A stretch of 64,000 nt of DNA from Ephemerocybe angulata (lineage: Eukaryota > Basidiomycota > Agaricomycetes > Agaricales > Psathyrellaceae): the NCBI GenBank assembly GCA_013368325.1, contig JAACJK010000012.1, forward strand, positions 248,001-312,000. The letters run 5' to 3'. The translations under genes were made by a program, and so were the position numbers. The notes under the pieces were generated by a model. It worked only from the letters and a program-made list of their open reading frames with translations. It searched no databases and was not told where the DNA came from. This document shows, in pieces, positions 1 to 11,620 of this stretch; within the stretch, counting starts at the first letter, position 1, and each line of letters opens with the position of its first letter.

Positions 1-497
1 TATCTCTTTTCTGATTCAATTCACAACAGTTACTGGCAGTTCGCACCCTACAATTTTTCTGGAGAACCGCAAAAGTTCTCAGGACAGAAGTAAGGGGTCC
101 CTAGAGATACGTGTCAGTCGAATATTTGCTTTTTCCGAAGAACGTTTACTTGCCAAGATTGAAGCCATCATGTCGTGACTTTGGGTTTGATAACTATGTC
201 AATGAACCTTGTCCTCATCTAAGAGAAGGCCGAGAGGGACACGGGGTGATGTTAGCTTCGTTGGACTTGCCAGCCAAATACGCTGTGTTGTTCAAAATCA
301 GACTTCTAAGTCCTCTCTGCACCCATTTATCTCCTCTGGCACGAGGTTCCCCGTATATGTATCCCGTCATTATAGTTCCAAAGAAGTACATCGTCATTCT
401 CAATACCTAAAGATATAGGTTGAGTATCCATTGCACATTGTTGATGCGAAACACACTTACTGTAGACGCATCCACTCCAGGCCACTCTTCGAATATA

Positions 498-2923
498 TTA
501 CCGCCCAGCCACGATCTTCGAATCATCGCCGTTCACACCGTTCGCCTGCCCGCCACCCACCATCCCAGCAACAACCTTCTGCAAGTCAGTCCACTCTGAC
601 TCGCGTGGTATCGCCATATCTCCAATATCGTAGATATAAAGATGTCCATCACTGCCACCAAGAGCAGCACGCCTTCCTTCTTTCCTATCCCACTGCAGCT
701 TATTCAACCCACGGCCGGTGCCAACCGTCGTCGAGACCACAGGCACCTCCGTATCGACGTTGAGATTCCAAAGGTCGAATTTGCCTGACCCGTCCACGGT
801 TCCGAAGGACGCCGGATGCGACGGGTGCCACTTAACATCGAAGACATAATCGTCGGCCTCGTCGAAGGAGTACAGAGGTGGGATGTGATGCAATGTCGTT
901 GATGGCTTCGTGAGGCCCTTCGCGCGCCAAAGCTTGACCGTCCAGTCCACGCTCGACGTCAAGAACAGATCGCCAAAGTCGACTGGTCCGACGCTCGAAT
1001 GGAAGTCCAGGCCGAGAACGGGGCCAAAGTGGCCTTTGTAGACGTCGTGTGGGTTGAGTCCGGCCTTTGCACCAGCGCGGTCGTATCGGTTGGCTTGGTA
1101 CACGGTGCCTTCTTCTGTTCCTACCCAGAACGTCGTCGTTTCGTTCGAAGGGAAGTCAAGGGTTGTGATGGACACTTCGCTGGTCTTGTTGTGGCCCGAA
1201 TGTACCAGTTCCAATGTTTCCTAAGTTTCAAATGTATGAGTATGCCATTTTTAGGATCCGGTTTGTCTTGCGTACCTGTGGTTGAGCGAGCATGTCCACA
1301 AGCCAACTGCATACCGTGCCATCAGAACTGCTAGTGATCAAGTTGTGTGCGTTCTGTGTGCCGACCATCCTCATAGCGTAGACAGGGTGTGTATGTCCAG
1401 CGGCGGACAATGGGGTCTTCAAAACTGGCAAGTGTTTGGATCTTGTGTCCCAAAGCAAGATTTGTCCAGAGTATGTGCCTCCAAAGATATAGTTTGAGTG
1501 GAATGGCGAAAAGGTAACGGTCAGGACATCGGACTAGGACTCTATCAGAGCTGTGTACTTTGGAACGAAGGTACGCATCACTGACTTGAGAATGGAAGAC
1601 GAATTCAGGACGCTCCAGTAGGTGCAGATTCCAAACGGCGACGATACCATCCGGCTCATTCAACGCACTCCCATTCTTGTTGTACGACGCGACACTCAAT
1701 TCTGGGTACTAGAGGGAAATGTGAGTTTGTCTGAAGGTTTGAGTCGTTTTAAATCGCACTTTAGGGGACCAGTCAATGTCCGTAATTGAACGATTCTTCC
1801 CCAGTTGCTCGTCAAAGAACTCGCACACTTTCTTTACGCGTTTTCCCTCCGAGTCGTCTCTAAAATAGGTTAAGAATCGCTGTACAGTGACGTTTACTTG
1901 GAAACCCACCCGCCAGATTCAGCACCAATGGTATAGTCCCGGATATAGTCGTAGTTGTCGTTCAAAGCTCGCTGTACGATTTTCGAAGATTGCTCGACGA
2001 AGTCCAGGAATTCAGGAGCAGTGACAATGCTTGCTCTCTCCTCCTCAGTCAGTTCTAACGGGGGTTAAGAGGGTTCAGTTCCAAATGCTGCAGGGACATA
2101 CCTCGAATCTCCTGCTCAATTTCTTGGTCGAGCTTCACATTCTCCTCCTCGAGCTCTTTCTCCCGTGCCTTCTCCGCATCTGCCAACTCCCTCTCCTGCA
2201 TTATCCGCCGTCGGATCTCATCCTCCCAATCTTGCGACGGCTCCTCGTCGACCGCTGTGGTCTGCACCTCTTTGTTGTATATTACCCGCTCCTGATCACA
2301 AGGGTGTAAATCCCTGGCCCACTAGCATATACGTGAAAGGCTGACCTTCTGGGGCAGCTCGAACAATTCCTGCTCCATGTCAACAAGATCTGGGTATGCG
2401 CGAGGTGTCATAGTGCTATCTTCACTGTCAGTCCAGTTGTCGTGCCCACTACATCCACCAGGGGCCACCTACATTTCCATTACATTGTCGGTTGCAGAGT
2501 TGCTCGACACAGAGCGCGCAGTGGGTCCTCCTGAGGGTATACGGTCATATTGAAGGTCACTCTGCCTGCTCGCCCTCCCTGATATCGACAGGCCAGATGG
2601 ACCAGCCAGCTGAATGGTGTGCGAGAGCGCCGGCGTGCCAGGCATGGATTCGGAGGGGGTCAGGTCGCCGCTGGTGCGACCGCTACGACTGGGACTCCCG
2701 ACCAGGGCATTGACTAGGTCATCGACGTTCTGTCTCGCTGGTGAGCCGTGAACCTAAGTCCCAGTATAAGCCCTGCACTGCACGAGATGGGATGGGTAGG
2801 GAGACGTACCGGGATCGTGGATCTGCGCTCAACATCTTCCCGTTGCCTGTCTGCCCTGGCCTTGCGAAGCTCTGCTAGTTTCGCCCTCTTGGCTTCAATT
2901 TCTGCTCGTCGTCGTTCGGACAT
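498..2923 (-). CDS. Cytoplasmic dynein intermediate chain (WD40)
   Basis: This subunit scaffolds the dynein motor: its N terminus binds dynactin and its WD40 propeller binds the heavy chain. The start ATG (2921-2923) opens a charged coiled-coil beginning [20 protein letters not shown], as in the family. A Ser/Gly-rich linker follows (about 2760-2460), then a Glu-rich helix (about 2270-2060). The WD40 part runs from about 1900 to 500 in several exons, with recognisable segments such as [48 protein letters not shown] and [15 protein letters not shown]. The stop TAA is at 498-500. At least eight exons are needed. It is divergent from Sen2, with an inverted-repeat element in the shared promoter. 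The family assignment rests on the N-terminal helix plus the WD40 order and is firm; individual splice sites are not. Confidence 0.93.
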
Positions 2924-2997
2924 CGTGGAGGGCTTGTGCGACGCGTCTTTGAAGCTGTTGGCAACAACATTGGCCGCTTCTACAGCCAGAGTTGGCT

Positions 2998-3693
2998 ACT
3001 TTCCGCCCTCGTCCGTATATAGAAATACTTGTTATAGTAGGTGGTTTGCACATTTCACGTGCTGAACGGTGATGAACCGGCAAACTGGTTGGGAATTGGA
3101 CTTTGTAGTGGTTTTTTCAGTATTGTATTGAACACTATGTTAGGTCATTAGCTTTTCATTCGCAACAACCCCCATATTTTCACATGGATAGCTCCCTCCC
3201 GCTCAGCATCGCACCCCTCCCTTCGGGGGGGCCCCGCAATGCTTCGGGGAGGGTCCCAAGGCCCCCCGATGTGAAACCGCTTCGCAATACATGGGTCCCT
3301 CGGCCAGCCTGGTGGTTGCTCATCGCACTCGGCCCAAGGGCCGAGGATTTGACAGTCGCAGGGAGGGTGGGGGAGGAGGTGAACCAACTTACTTCCTCTT
3401 ATGGTAAGCCTTAGTAAGCAGACGCGGCAAAGACGCAGTTTTTTTTCTTCTCATTTATTTTCATTGAACAAACGGTCTCTACCTCAATTATATGCAGTAT
3501 CTATCGTCTTAAAGTAGATATGGAGGGTGGATGAAGGGGTAGAGGAGAGAAACAACCTTTTTTTCTATCACATCAAGCGCCATCACTGAAGAGTGATGAC
3601 GAACGCTCGCGACTCGACTCACCTTGTCGTCACGTGCGAGCTGCAAACTGCCTACCATAACAGGCATTTCTATATACGGACGAGGGCGAAAAG
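2998..3693. repeat. Inverted-repeat-bounded element in a shared promoter
   Basis: The left arm (about 2998-3061) and right arm (about 3631-3693) are inverted copies about 63 bp long and roughly 80% alike. They share a perfect 23-bp run (3004-3026 against the reverse complement of 3666-3688) that contains TATATA. The interior includes a GC-rich stretch with short hairpins (3210-3290) and nothing that looks coding. No clean target-site duplication was seen. The arms lie 80-90 bp upstream of the dynein ATG (2923) and the Sen2 ATG (3756), so each could supply a TATA-like element to its gene. It may be a MITE-like insertion or a duplicated promoter module. Confidence 0.7.
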
Positions 3694-3755
3694 TCAAGTG
3701 CTTACAGCCACCGGTCATTATGATGGTGTTTATCGCTATTATCCTTCTAACCACC

Positions 3756-5189
3756 ATGTCCCTCATAACACCCAGTTCAAAAGCCAAACGCTCCTTCGGA
3801 GGCAAGGGGGGCGGAAGGAGATTCGAAAACAACAAAATCTATGGCAACCCTCTACCGCTACTCTTCGTCGACCCACCGTCGACCCGCCTGAACTCTGTAC
3901 TCGGCCTGCTCGGACTCAGCTTGACTCGAGTCGAGAATCCGCACTGCGAAGGCATCTTCGACCCCATTACACGCTCGGTATGGATAACGAACATGGACCA
4001 CTGTATGACTCTATGGAGGAGAGGGTTCTTTGGGAAGGGCGACTTGTCGAGATCCGAGCCCAGCTGGCTTGCTCGCCAAATGAACCTGCGGAAGTCTGCC
4101 GGGAAACGTGTGTGGTTTTCAGTACCCTCGTACCTCGACATCGTTTATCGAATGAAATTATCTTTCACCTTTGTATCTCGCAGAGTTGACGTCTGAGGAA
4201 GTCACTGCAAGACGGCGTGCGGAGCGCAAGCAGTTCAAGCTTGACCGTGCGGCTGCCATTGCCGCTGTGGCAGAAGAGGCTGAACAGATCTTCGAAAAGG
4301 AAGGGAAAGTGACTGTACCTGCTCTTTCGGGCCCTGCTATTCCGTCTGCAGCGACGTGGAAACCTTCGCAGCCCATTCGCCCCGAAACGCCAATCACTCC
4401 CGCCGAGGTTGACATAACAGATAACTTGGATGAAGAACCTCTTGAGAATATTGAGCACATGCAACTCACGCTTCAAGAAGCCTTCTTCCTGCTCTGGAAT
4501 TTGGATTGCTTGACTGTCCTCCACCCCGATACGGTACGTGCGTATAATGTTTGGATTGCAAGGCCCAGCTCACACTTGCGTAGCTTGAACCGATGTCCCT
4601 TAAAGATCTATGGATAGCATTCCAGCGTGCGCATCTCCCGATTGAGATTGAAGCGCCCCAGCCGTTGCGTTTTGACAATCCCTTCCTCATCAACTATGCT
4701 GTTTACCACCACTACCGATCCCTTGGGTGGGTTGTAAAGGGAGGGATCAAATTCTGTGTCGACTATCTCCTGTACAAACGTGGTCCCGTATTCAGTCACG
4801 CCGAGTACGTTTAAGCCATCGGTATCGACAATGTTGGAGGCCTAAATTTCTTCCTAGGTTCGCCATGGCTGTTCTCCCTGTATACGAAGACCCGGAAGAT
4901 CAAGAAGATGCGCCTTCCAACCTACAGAATGCAACGCCATTTGCCTGGTCCTGGTTGAGCACGATCAACCGCGTCAACTCTCAAGTTCAAAAAGTATCTC
5001 ATTTACCATCCCTATTGAACACCCTTGGCTGATTCAGGGCCGATACAGACTCTCGTGCTTGTGTACGTAACGATACCGTCGCGGAAACGCGTGTCCGCCA
5101 GTGTCTTGGAGTCACCTGCGTGCTTCACACAGTACTCGGTGCGAGAAGTCATTCTAAGGCGATTTATTCCTGCTCGTATGCGAGATTAG
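3756..5189 (+). CDS. SEN2: tRNA-splicing endonuclease catalytic subunit Sen2
   Basis: This subunit cuts the 5' splice site of intron-containing tRNAs within the Sen2-Sen34-Sen15-Sen54 complex. The start ATG at 3756 sits in a good context (CCACCATG) and leads into [20 protein letters not shown]. Exon 1 carries the diagnostic [19 protein letters not shown]. After an intron (about 4110-4185) comes a Glu/Lys-rich linker, then [17 protein letters not shown]. The catalytic domain has [20 protein letters not shown] and, at the exon end near 4810, GPVFSHAEY with the family's catalytic Tyr and His. The end includes [10 protein letters not shown] and, after an intron ending at the AG before ACTCTC (about 5049), [16 protein letters not shown]. 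The stop TAG is at 5187-5189. It converges with the SET gene, 71 bp away. Confidence 0.93.
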
Positions 5190-5260
5190 TTCGCACCCTC
5201 TAAAATAACATACATGTACAGGTAGATTACATCATTTACATCCTTCCTCGGGCGCCTATC

Positions 5261-6031
5261 TCAAAGACGCGCCTGCAGTTTTCCAGTCTTCTCGATGTCC
5301 CTTTCGCTGACGAGTTCCAAGATATATGGGTTTACCCACAAACGAGAGGCAAGCTGCCTCAGTGATAGGTGTTTTGCTCCTTTTACAGTGCCGACGCACG
5401 ACTGGATTCGCAGATCGTCAGCAGCCATCACATTGGATTGAAAGGAACAAGTTTACCTTGCTCCCGCATTCACATTTGAAGGGTTGGTCCATATCCCATT
5501 CTGTGCTGGGGTAGAAGAAGCCAACTGGGCCGAGACGGATCAGGAACTCTGCCATCCGCGGGGAGGGGAAACGGGCTTACGAGGTTCCCCGCTCTTGATG
5601 CTCCTTAGCGTCCGGAGGTGCCAGTTGCTGGGATCCGGGGAAGAGAGGTCGAATGCGATGTTGGGGTCGCAGGAGTGGTTAACTTCGAGGAGAAATTGGG
5701 GTATTAATTTGTGTCGGTATCAGGCAGTTACAGGGAAGGTACGCACTATAAACGAGGTCGCTGTTCAACTCGACATGGTCTTCCGGCCCTGGTCCACATT
5801 GGACAGATGTGTAGCGCTTAGGGCCCTTCGTCAATCCCTCAAGCTTGGCCACGAGCTCTCCAGGCTGGTACGCCTACCAAGATACATTAGACGGGGTCCG
5901 GGGTCCTTGCGAAGACGTTGGACGGCAGAACGCACCCTTGTGGCGACCAGAGCCGAGCGAAAGTCTCCTGGGGCGAACTTGACGACGAGACCCTGGTGTG
6001 TGGGGACATAGTTTTCTTGCGTCGGCTTCAT
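5261..6031 (-). CDS. Small SET-domain protein (post-SET Cys cluster)
   Basis: This is probably a lysine methyltransferase-like protein of the short fungal SET family; its substrate is unknown. It reads from ATG 6029-6031 (MKPTQENYVPTHQGLVVKFA). After an intron comes AYQPGELVAKLEGLTKGPKR and VELNSDLVY. The next exon has the SET active-site motif NHSCDPNIAFDLSSPD, then LRTLRSIKSGEP. After an intron come GFFYPSTEWDMDQPFKCECG and a last exon CVGTVKGAKHLSLRQLASRL, ending ERDIEKTGKLQARL at stop 5261-5263. The motif order NHSCxPN, FYPSTEWDM, CxCG, CxG is what identifies it. At least five short exons. A long antisense frame (5484-6011) is only its shadow. It is divergent from eL30, about 600 bp away. 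Confidence 0.85.
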
Positions 6032-6637
6032 CTTGTGGTACAGAAGAGGGATGGGTGGGATGCAAGTAAGTAGATTCGGAAATCACGGAAACGGTATTTC
6101 AGGGAGTGTCGAAACCATTTCGTGATTGTATTATGCTGCAGGCCAGTGCGTCATGCTGCAACGGAAGTCTTGATTCTTAGAAACCAGCGCAGAGCCGTCG
6201 GAACGACTCCGTGATTCTCCCAATGGCTCCCAAAAGATCCTGTGTTGTTGTCGGACTTGTCAGGCTATTGGGTGCTGATAGCTCTGGGCGTAGGAACCCT
6301 TAGGAACTCCGAGGCTCGCTGCCAGCTGAATAGTATTCCGGGAATAGATCATCGATTAGATTGATTACTTGGCTGAAGATGCTTGTATGTAGTCGCGCGA
6401 CGCGCGTAATCGGATGAGAATTTCGCGGGACAACCCCCGGAAGCGCCCAGAAGCCCCTGTCCTGTTCCATCTGATCGGACCCGGCTGTGGTCGGCCCGGA
6501 CCAAAGGGCAGCTGTACAGTTCTTCGGGATTTGCCGTACGACGCGAAAGGACACAACAGTGAGATATTGGCGATCGCCCCAAGCCAAATCAAACGCCCGA
6601 CGACGACGACGCCCTCCCGCCGACACCGACAGTAGCA
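6032..6637. other. Divergent intergenic region, SET gene to eL30
   Basis: About 600 bp separate the two ATGs. Several frames stay open on the minus strand near 6300-6850, but they show no recognisable protein and overlap eL30. I see no RNA gene. The stretch just before eL30 is GC-rich and GACGACGACG-like, consistent with a strong housekeeping promoter or 5' UTR. Confidence 0.5.
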
Positions 6638-7138
6638 ATGGCCCCCACCAAAAAGTCCAAGTCCACCAAGTCCACCGAGTCCATTGCCTCCAGGCTCGCG
6701 CTCGTCGTCAAGTCCGGAAAGTACTCCCTGGGCTACAAGTCCGCCCTCAAGCAGATGCGCTCTGGCAAGGGTGAGTGTTTCGGCTGCCAAACTCTCTCGG
6801 GGGCTGGAGCGTGAGGCTGAGAAGGTCCCTTTGACTAACCGCATCCACCGTGTCTGCAGCCAAGCTCGTCCTCATCGCCGGCAATTGCCCCCCTCTCCGC
6901 AAATCCGAGCTTGAGTACTACGCCATGCTCTCGAAGACCACCGTGCACCACTTCGCCGGTACCAACGTCGCTCTCGGCACTGCTGCCGGAAAGCTCTTCC
7001 GTGTCGGGTATGTGCCATCATGAATTTTGGCTTTGGAGACATAGTCTGACTTGAAATTCGTCTCGGTTTAGTGTCATGACCGTCCTTGACCAGGGTGACT
7101 CCGATCTCCTCAGCTTCGCTGAGGGCAATGCCGCTTAA
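6638..7138 (+). CDS. RPL30: 60S ribosomal protein eL30
   Basis: This is a structural protein of the large ribosomal subunit. Three exons can be placed almost exactly: 6638-6770, 6860-7007 and 7072-7138, with introns GTGAGT..GCAG (89 bp) and GTATGTG..TTAG (64 bp). The protein starts [20 protein letters not shown] and continues [20 protein letters not shown], then [40 protein letters not shown] and a C terminus [20 protein letters not shown]. It is about 115 residues, the normal size for this family. The stop is TAA 7136-7138. I saw no snoRNA boxes in its two introns, though such introns commonly host them. Confidence 0.97.
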
Positions 7139-8871
7139 ATCTTTATTGACTTTATGCTGGTAAAACTTGTCCGGTGTATGTATTTTCAATGCAATTCACC
7201 TATGATCTTGCGGGATCGAAACAACAACCTTGGGTCAACGGGAATGCCCTCGTCATCGTTCATGATACTTCTCCTATAAACATGAGCGGACGAAGGTTTG
7301 TTCTTCATACCAATGTCATTGGTGTTCATGAAGTTACCGCGGCTATCGCCTGGTAAAGACTGCCTTGGGCCTTGGCATTAAGTACAATCTTAAGTTGACG
7401 TTGACTGAATGCCACATGACCGATCAGTGATTTCGACTGAAGGCGTACAGAGGCGCACTCAAGTACGTATTGCAGGTTGAACTCGTACCACCACCACTAT
7501 CAAAGCGTTGTCTTGCGATTTCCTTGCTAAACCTTGGAGCTACGTATAGGTATGCGTTCTACAGGCTACAAGTCTGGGTGGACATTGTTGCTGATACAGA
7601 TCAGTTTTTCAAGCTTGCTTTCATCAAGATAAAATACCATGTCGGATTCTTCTAACTTGGGGTCTGGTTGGCCTACCGAGACACAACGGCTGCTTATCCC
7701 AGTCGCAATCAAACCTTGGTCTGGGACCGAATCGATGCTCTCGAAAGGGAGATATTGAAGTTGTTCGCTGCTTCCTCATGATCGGGAAGCCCTCTCGCAG
7801 GATACTCCTCGTGCCACATGTGTTGCCTACAGTACACACACTGTGACACACAACTAAACAGATCTGGTGGAATGTATCATAGCTCCTCCTTTTCCTTCGA
7901 TTCTGACCCGGCCACTGATACTCCGACTCTTCATCATCTCATACGCTCGTCGCTGGCTTGACCTGGTATCGACGTATCAACGGAACCAACACACAGCGGA
8001 GGGCGATTAGGAAGAAGCAAGGCTCAATATGTGTCTATTTTATGCTTTAAAGTAAGTCACCGTGCAATGGGTGCTCCGACGGGGCCCTCTGTCCCATTGA
8101 ACCTGGCAGCTAACGATAACTTTAAACTCGTGGAGCCTTTGAGGGTCAGCTCTTTGAGACCGAGCTGGGTTCCTGGTCACACCACCGTTTGAATAATAGT
8201 GGCTTATATATCGTACAGCAAGCAGGATCCCCATTTCCAGTCCGACTTTCTGACGAGGCTCGCGAAAGCAGTGGCGCTCCTTCGGCAGGTAAGCGTGGGA
8301 GTCGGAACGTCGTCGGAGTCACGATCAACTTTAGCGCTCGCGACTCAAGAGCTTTTCTCTCCCATTACATTCTAACCCTTCCTTTTAGACTTTGGTTTCG
8401 GGAGCTCGAGGGAAAATTGTGGGGCTCTAGATGGGGACATCCTCCCACAAGAATTTACGGAAGACCATGGGGTACTCCGTCATCTTCAACTTTATTGATG
8501 AGGCGCGAAAGAGGAGTGCCAGGGCCGTGTGCGAGCAGAATCACTCAAAAGGAAAGTGCTATGCCCGAAGGGCATATTTCTGTGGGCTCTCTGGTGTTTT
8601 TGGTGGTGCAGAAATGGCGAGCGGGTGCTGACGAGGTAATGGAATGCTTCGCCTCGTTCGCGACTCAACCACGGGGCTCGCCATTTGAGAGTCGCTTCGC
8701 TTTATAAAGTCCATCTTCGGGCTCAACTGGCTCAATTTACTGGTGCGATCTCCTTCCTCTATACTGTCTTGATGCTGCGTTGTGCTGCCGCATGCCTGCA
8801 GTGCTACCATAACATGGCTCAATGGTGGACTAGCTTCGGGAGAAGATCTTCTTCCTGGACTATCTAGTGCG
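7139..8871. other. Gene-poor stretch
   Basis: It holds the eL30 3' flank and the upstream region of the esterase. A 172-codon frame (8189-8707) opens with TTG rather than ATG and has no familiar motif, so I do not call it. The word GCTCGCGACTC occurs at about 8336 and also near 3606. No RNA gene or repeat array was seen. Confidence 0.4.
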
Positions 8872-8879
8872 TATAAAAG
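8872..8879 (+). promoter_or_regulatory. TATA box of the glucuronoyl esterase gene
   Basis: TATAAAAG lies about 70 bp upstream of the ATG at 8950, at a typical core-promoter distance, on the coding strand. Confidence 0.6.
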
Positions 8880-8949
8880 GTTGGGACGCCGGAGTGTCTA
8901 TGCAGCTCTCCTCCCTGTGGCAACTGTTACTCCCCCACAGCCTACCGAC

Positions 8950-10131
8950 ATGGGACTCGTCAAAGGCTTACTCACCTGCATTGTCCTCGCTTTCCCAGCA
9001 CTCGTTGCGTCACAAGCATGCTCTCTCCCAGCTTCTATCACACTTCGTACCAACGCCAAACTCCCGGATCCTTTCGCGTTTTACAATGGCTCTAGGGTCG
9101 TAAGCAAGGACGACTGGCTTTGCCGCCGAGACGAGATCGGCCAGCTCTTCCAGCGTCTAGAGCTCGGAATTTTGGAAGCCAAGCCTCCAGGAGTCAGCGG
9201 TTCCCTCTCTGGCAACACCCTCACCGTCAACGTCACAAACGGAAGCAAGAAGATATCGTTCAACGTCCCTATCACCTACCCTTCGGGCGCTGGGCCTTTC
9301 CCCGCCATAATCACTGTCGGAGGATCATCCATCTCCGCCCCATCTGGGGTCGCGGTAATTCGCTACAACAACGACGAAATCGCTCAACAAATTGACCAGA
9401 ACAGCCGAGGGAAGGGCAAGTTCTACGACCTCTACGGGTCGAACCACACGGCGGGAGCGATGATCGCCTGGACATGGGGCATCAGCCGGGTTATCGACGT
9501 CCTCGAAACCCTCCCCAACTCCAAGATCAAGCTCTCCGCGCTCGGCGTCACAGGGTGCTCGCGCAACGGCAAAGGGGCGATGATAGCGGGTGCGTTCGAG
9601 CCCCGTATCGCCCTCACGATCCCGCAGGAGTCCGGCTCAGGGGGTGCTGCGTGCTGGCGTATCTCGCAGGCGATGAAGGATAGGGGTATGCAGGTCGAAA
9701 CGGCGTATAATACCGCCACCGGGACTGCCTGGCTTGCAAAGGGGTTCGAGCAGTACATGAACCGCACAAGGGACCTCCCTCATGACCATCATTTGCTCGC
9801 CGCGATGGTGGCTCCCCGTGGCCTGCTTATCCTCGAACACTCCGCTATCGACTGGCTTGGACCCGAGTCTACCTTCGGGTGCATGAAGACTGCTACCAAG
9901 ATCTATAGCGCGTTGGGCGTCGTCGACAGGATGGGGATCGTGCAGGTTGGTGCACACGACCACTGTCAGGTTCCTGCTAGCCAGCGTCCTGCTATAGAGA
10001 CTTTCATTGGAAGGTTCTTGACTCAGTCGACCTCCAACGCGACGATTATCGTTCAAACGGATAAGGCGAACAATGCTGGGTTTGTTGAGGCAGATTGGGT
10101 GGACTGGGCTGTCCCTACTCTCACTCCTTAG
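8950..10131 (+). CDS. 4-O-methyl-glucuronoyl methylesterase, CE15
   Basis: This secreted serine esterase cuts the ester bond between lignin alcohols and 4-O-methyl-glucuronic acid of xylan. ATG 8950 gives a signal peptide (MGLVKGLLTCIVLAFPALVA, cleavage likely at VAS-QA). The mature chain starts CSLPASITLRTNAKLPDPF. Family motifs in order are DWLCRRDEIGQLFQRLELG, YPSGAGPFPAIITVGG, the nucleophile motif GVTGCSRNGKGAMIAGAF, the acid region LTIPQESGSGGAACWR, then DHHLLAAMVAPRGLLILEH and the histidine region VQVGAHDHCQVPASQRP. It is 393 residues with no carbohydrate-binding module. It reads as one exon without introns, unlike nearly every other gene here. An upstream in-frame extension from 8782 exists, but the signal peptide and TATA box fix the start at 8950. 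Confidence 0.95.
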   Translation: MGLVKGLLTCIVLAFPALVASQACSLPASITLRTNAKLPDPFAFYNGSRVVSKDDWLCRRDEIGQLFQRLELGILEAKPPGVSGSLSGNTLTVNVTNGSKKISFNVPITYPSGAGPFPAIITVGGSSISAPSGVAVIRYNNDEIAQQIDQNSRGKGKFYDLYGSNHTAGAMIAWTWGISRVIDVLETLPNSKIKLSALGVTGCSRNGKGAMIAGAFEPRIALTIPQESGSGGAACWRISQAMKDRGMQVETAYNTATGTAWLAKGFEQYMNRTRDLPHDHHLLAAMVAPRGLLILEHSAIDWLGPESTFGCMKTATKIYSALGVVDRMGIVQVGAHDHCQVPASQRPAIETFIGRFLTQSTSNATIIVQTDKANNAGFVEADWVDWAVPTLTP

Positions 10132-11620
10132 GTCACAATCCGATGTGAGATCTAACGTTTCCGCCAATATGATCCCATACGTTTGAAGTTGACTGGAAGG
10201 AACTTGTTTCGTTATCTCAAGTACTTAGCCTGGGTAGACTTCTATCTTCACCCTGGAATCTTGACGCCCGAGGAGACCACGTATTTTTTGTGACCCCACA
10301 CCTGTTTGACGCCATTCTGTAGAGACTGGAGGTTTCAAGGTGGCATGTTCTAGCCTCTACGAGTGATAACACTTACCGGAAAAATGTAACACATGCCTGA
10401 CCCATTCTATTCAATCGCCACTCGCCACAGCACAGGTGGTGATAACCGACTGGGTAGATCTCGACCGTCCAGACGAGGTAAGTGATGGAGCTTGTTTCTG
10501 TTCGTTCCTCCGACCTAATTCAGAAAGCAACACACAGAATTCCGTCATAGCTGGACTGTCTGCAAAGCTTGATCACCGTTCCCGACGAACTCTCTTCACC
10601 GTGACGCAACCCCGGACCTCACTGTGCATAGCATTGCCACACTGGTGACAGACCAAGAGGAGCCAAGAGGTGATGAAGTGTGACGACGACGAGTGAAGTC
10701 GAGTCTAAACGGCCCCAAAATCTCGACATTTAGATCTATGCCGATTGACAATGCCGAAGTAAGTGGCGGGGAACGAGGACCCGGGCTCGTTTTCCTTTGT
10801 CAAGCAGGTTCAAAGGATCCAGGTATAGCTCGCACCTGGAGATCGGTAATCGGCAGCAGGTGATATCATGATCCACGTCCAATGCGACTTCGAGAAGGGT
10901 CGACCGACCGGCGGCAATCGTGCATGTCGCATTTACACAGGATCCAGGGCTCTGACTTCTCCCACCACGAAGAGCCACTTCCTTCTCCACAGCCCCCTTC
11001 ACGCCGCAAGGTTTGAAGTCCCAAAAGTTCCTGCTTCTCATGGTAAGCACAGCCATCACCTCGAGGCATTTCTAGCATATGCTCTTCAAACCTCGTGTGT
11101 CGAAGAGCTTTCGGCTAGGGACGGCGGCCTGCCAAGGAAGTACTAACCTAACGTTCACGGTCCGAGGACGAAAGGCGGTCTAAAGAACCTAAAAACGAGA
11201 AAGAAAGTCAGCTCTTACAACAGGTAAGTGTAGTCCAGCCTTTAGACCCATGACGAAACCGTGGAAGAGAGGTATATTTGAAACCTGGATGATGTCGCCG
11301 AGGTCGATTAAGTATATATGTTACGTGAAAAACTAAATGAGGTCCAGATCAAGAGCCTGATAACGATACGAGGGTCAAAGTCCACAAAGCAGATGAAGTC
11401 GGGCATGGGTGGAGGAGGATGGGCCCTTCTCAGACGTCTTGTCATGGTCTGGCCATTCGTTGCCAGGGTTCATGGGTTCCGGCGAATTTGCGAAGTCGTT
11501 CGTAGGCATTCCTCTCAGAGAAATGCGGCCGCTCGTCATGGTGCGCATTTAGCAGATGGCTACAATTTCAAATATAAGGTAACTGAGGTTTAGAAGAGGG
11601 CCCACAATGGGAATTGAAAG
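10132..11620. other. Gene-poor stretch downstream of the esterase
   Basis: Only short frames without recognisable motifs occur on either strand (for example 10736-11146). I could not assemble a spliced gene. No repeat or RNA gene was recognised. Confidence 0.4.

Noticed and set aside
5484..6011. 175-codon plus-strand frame
   Set aside because: It is antisense to the SET-domain gene, whose exons on the minus strand carry clear motifs (NHSCDPN, FYPSTEWDM).
8189..8707. 172-codon plus-strand frame upstream of the esterase
   Set aside because: Starts with TTG, has no motif, and the translation looks like random GC-rich sequence.
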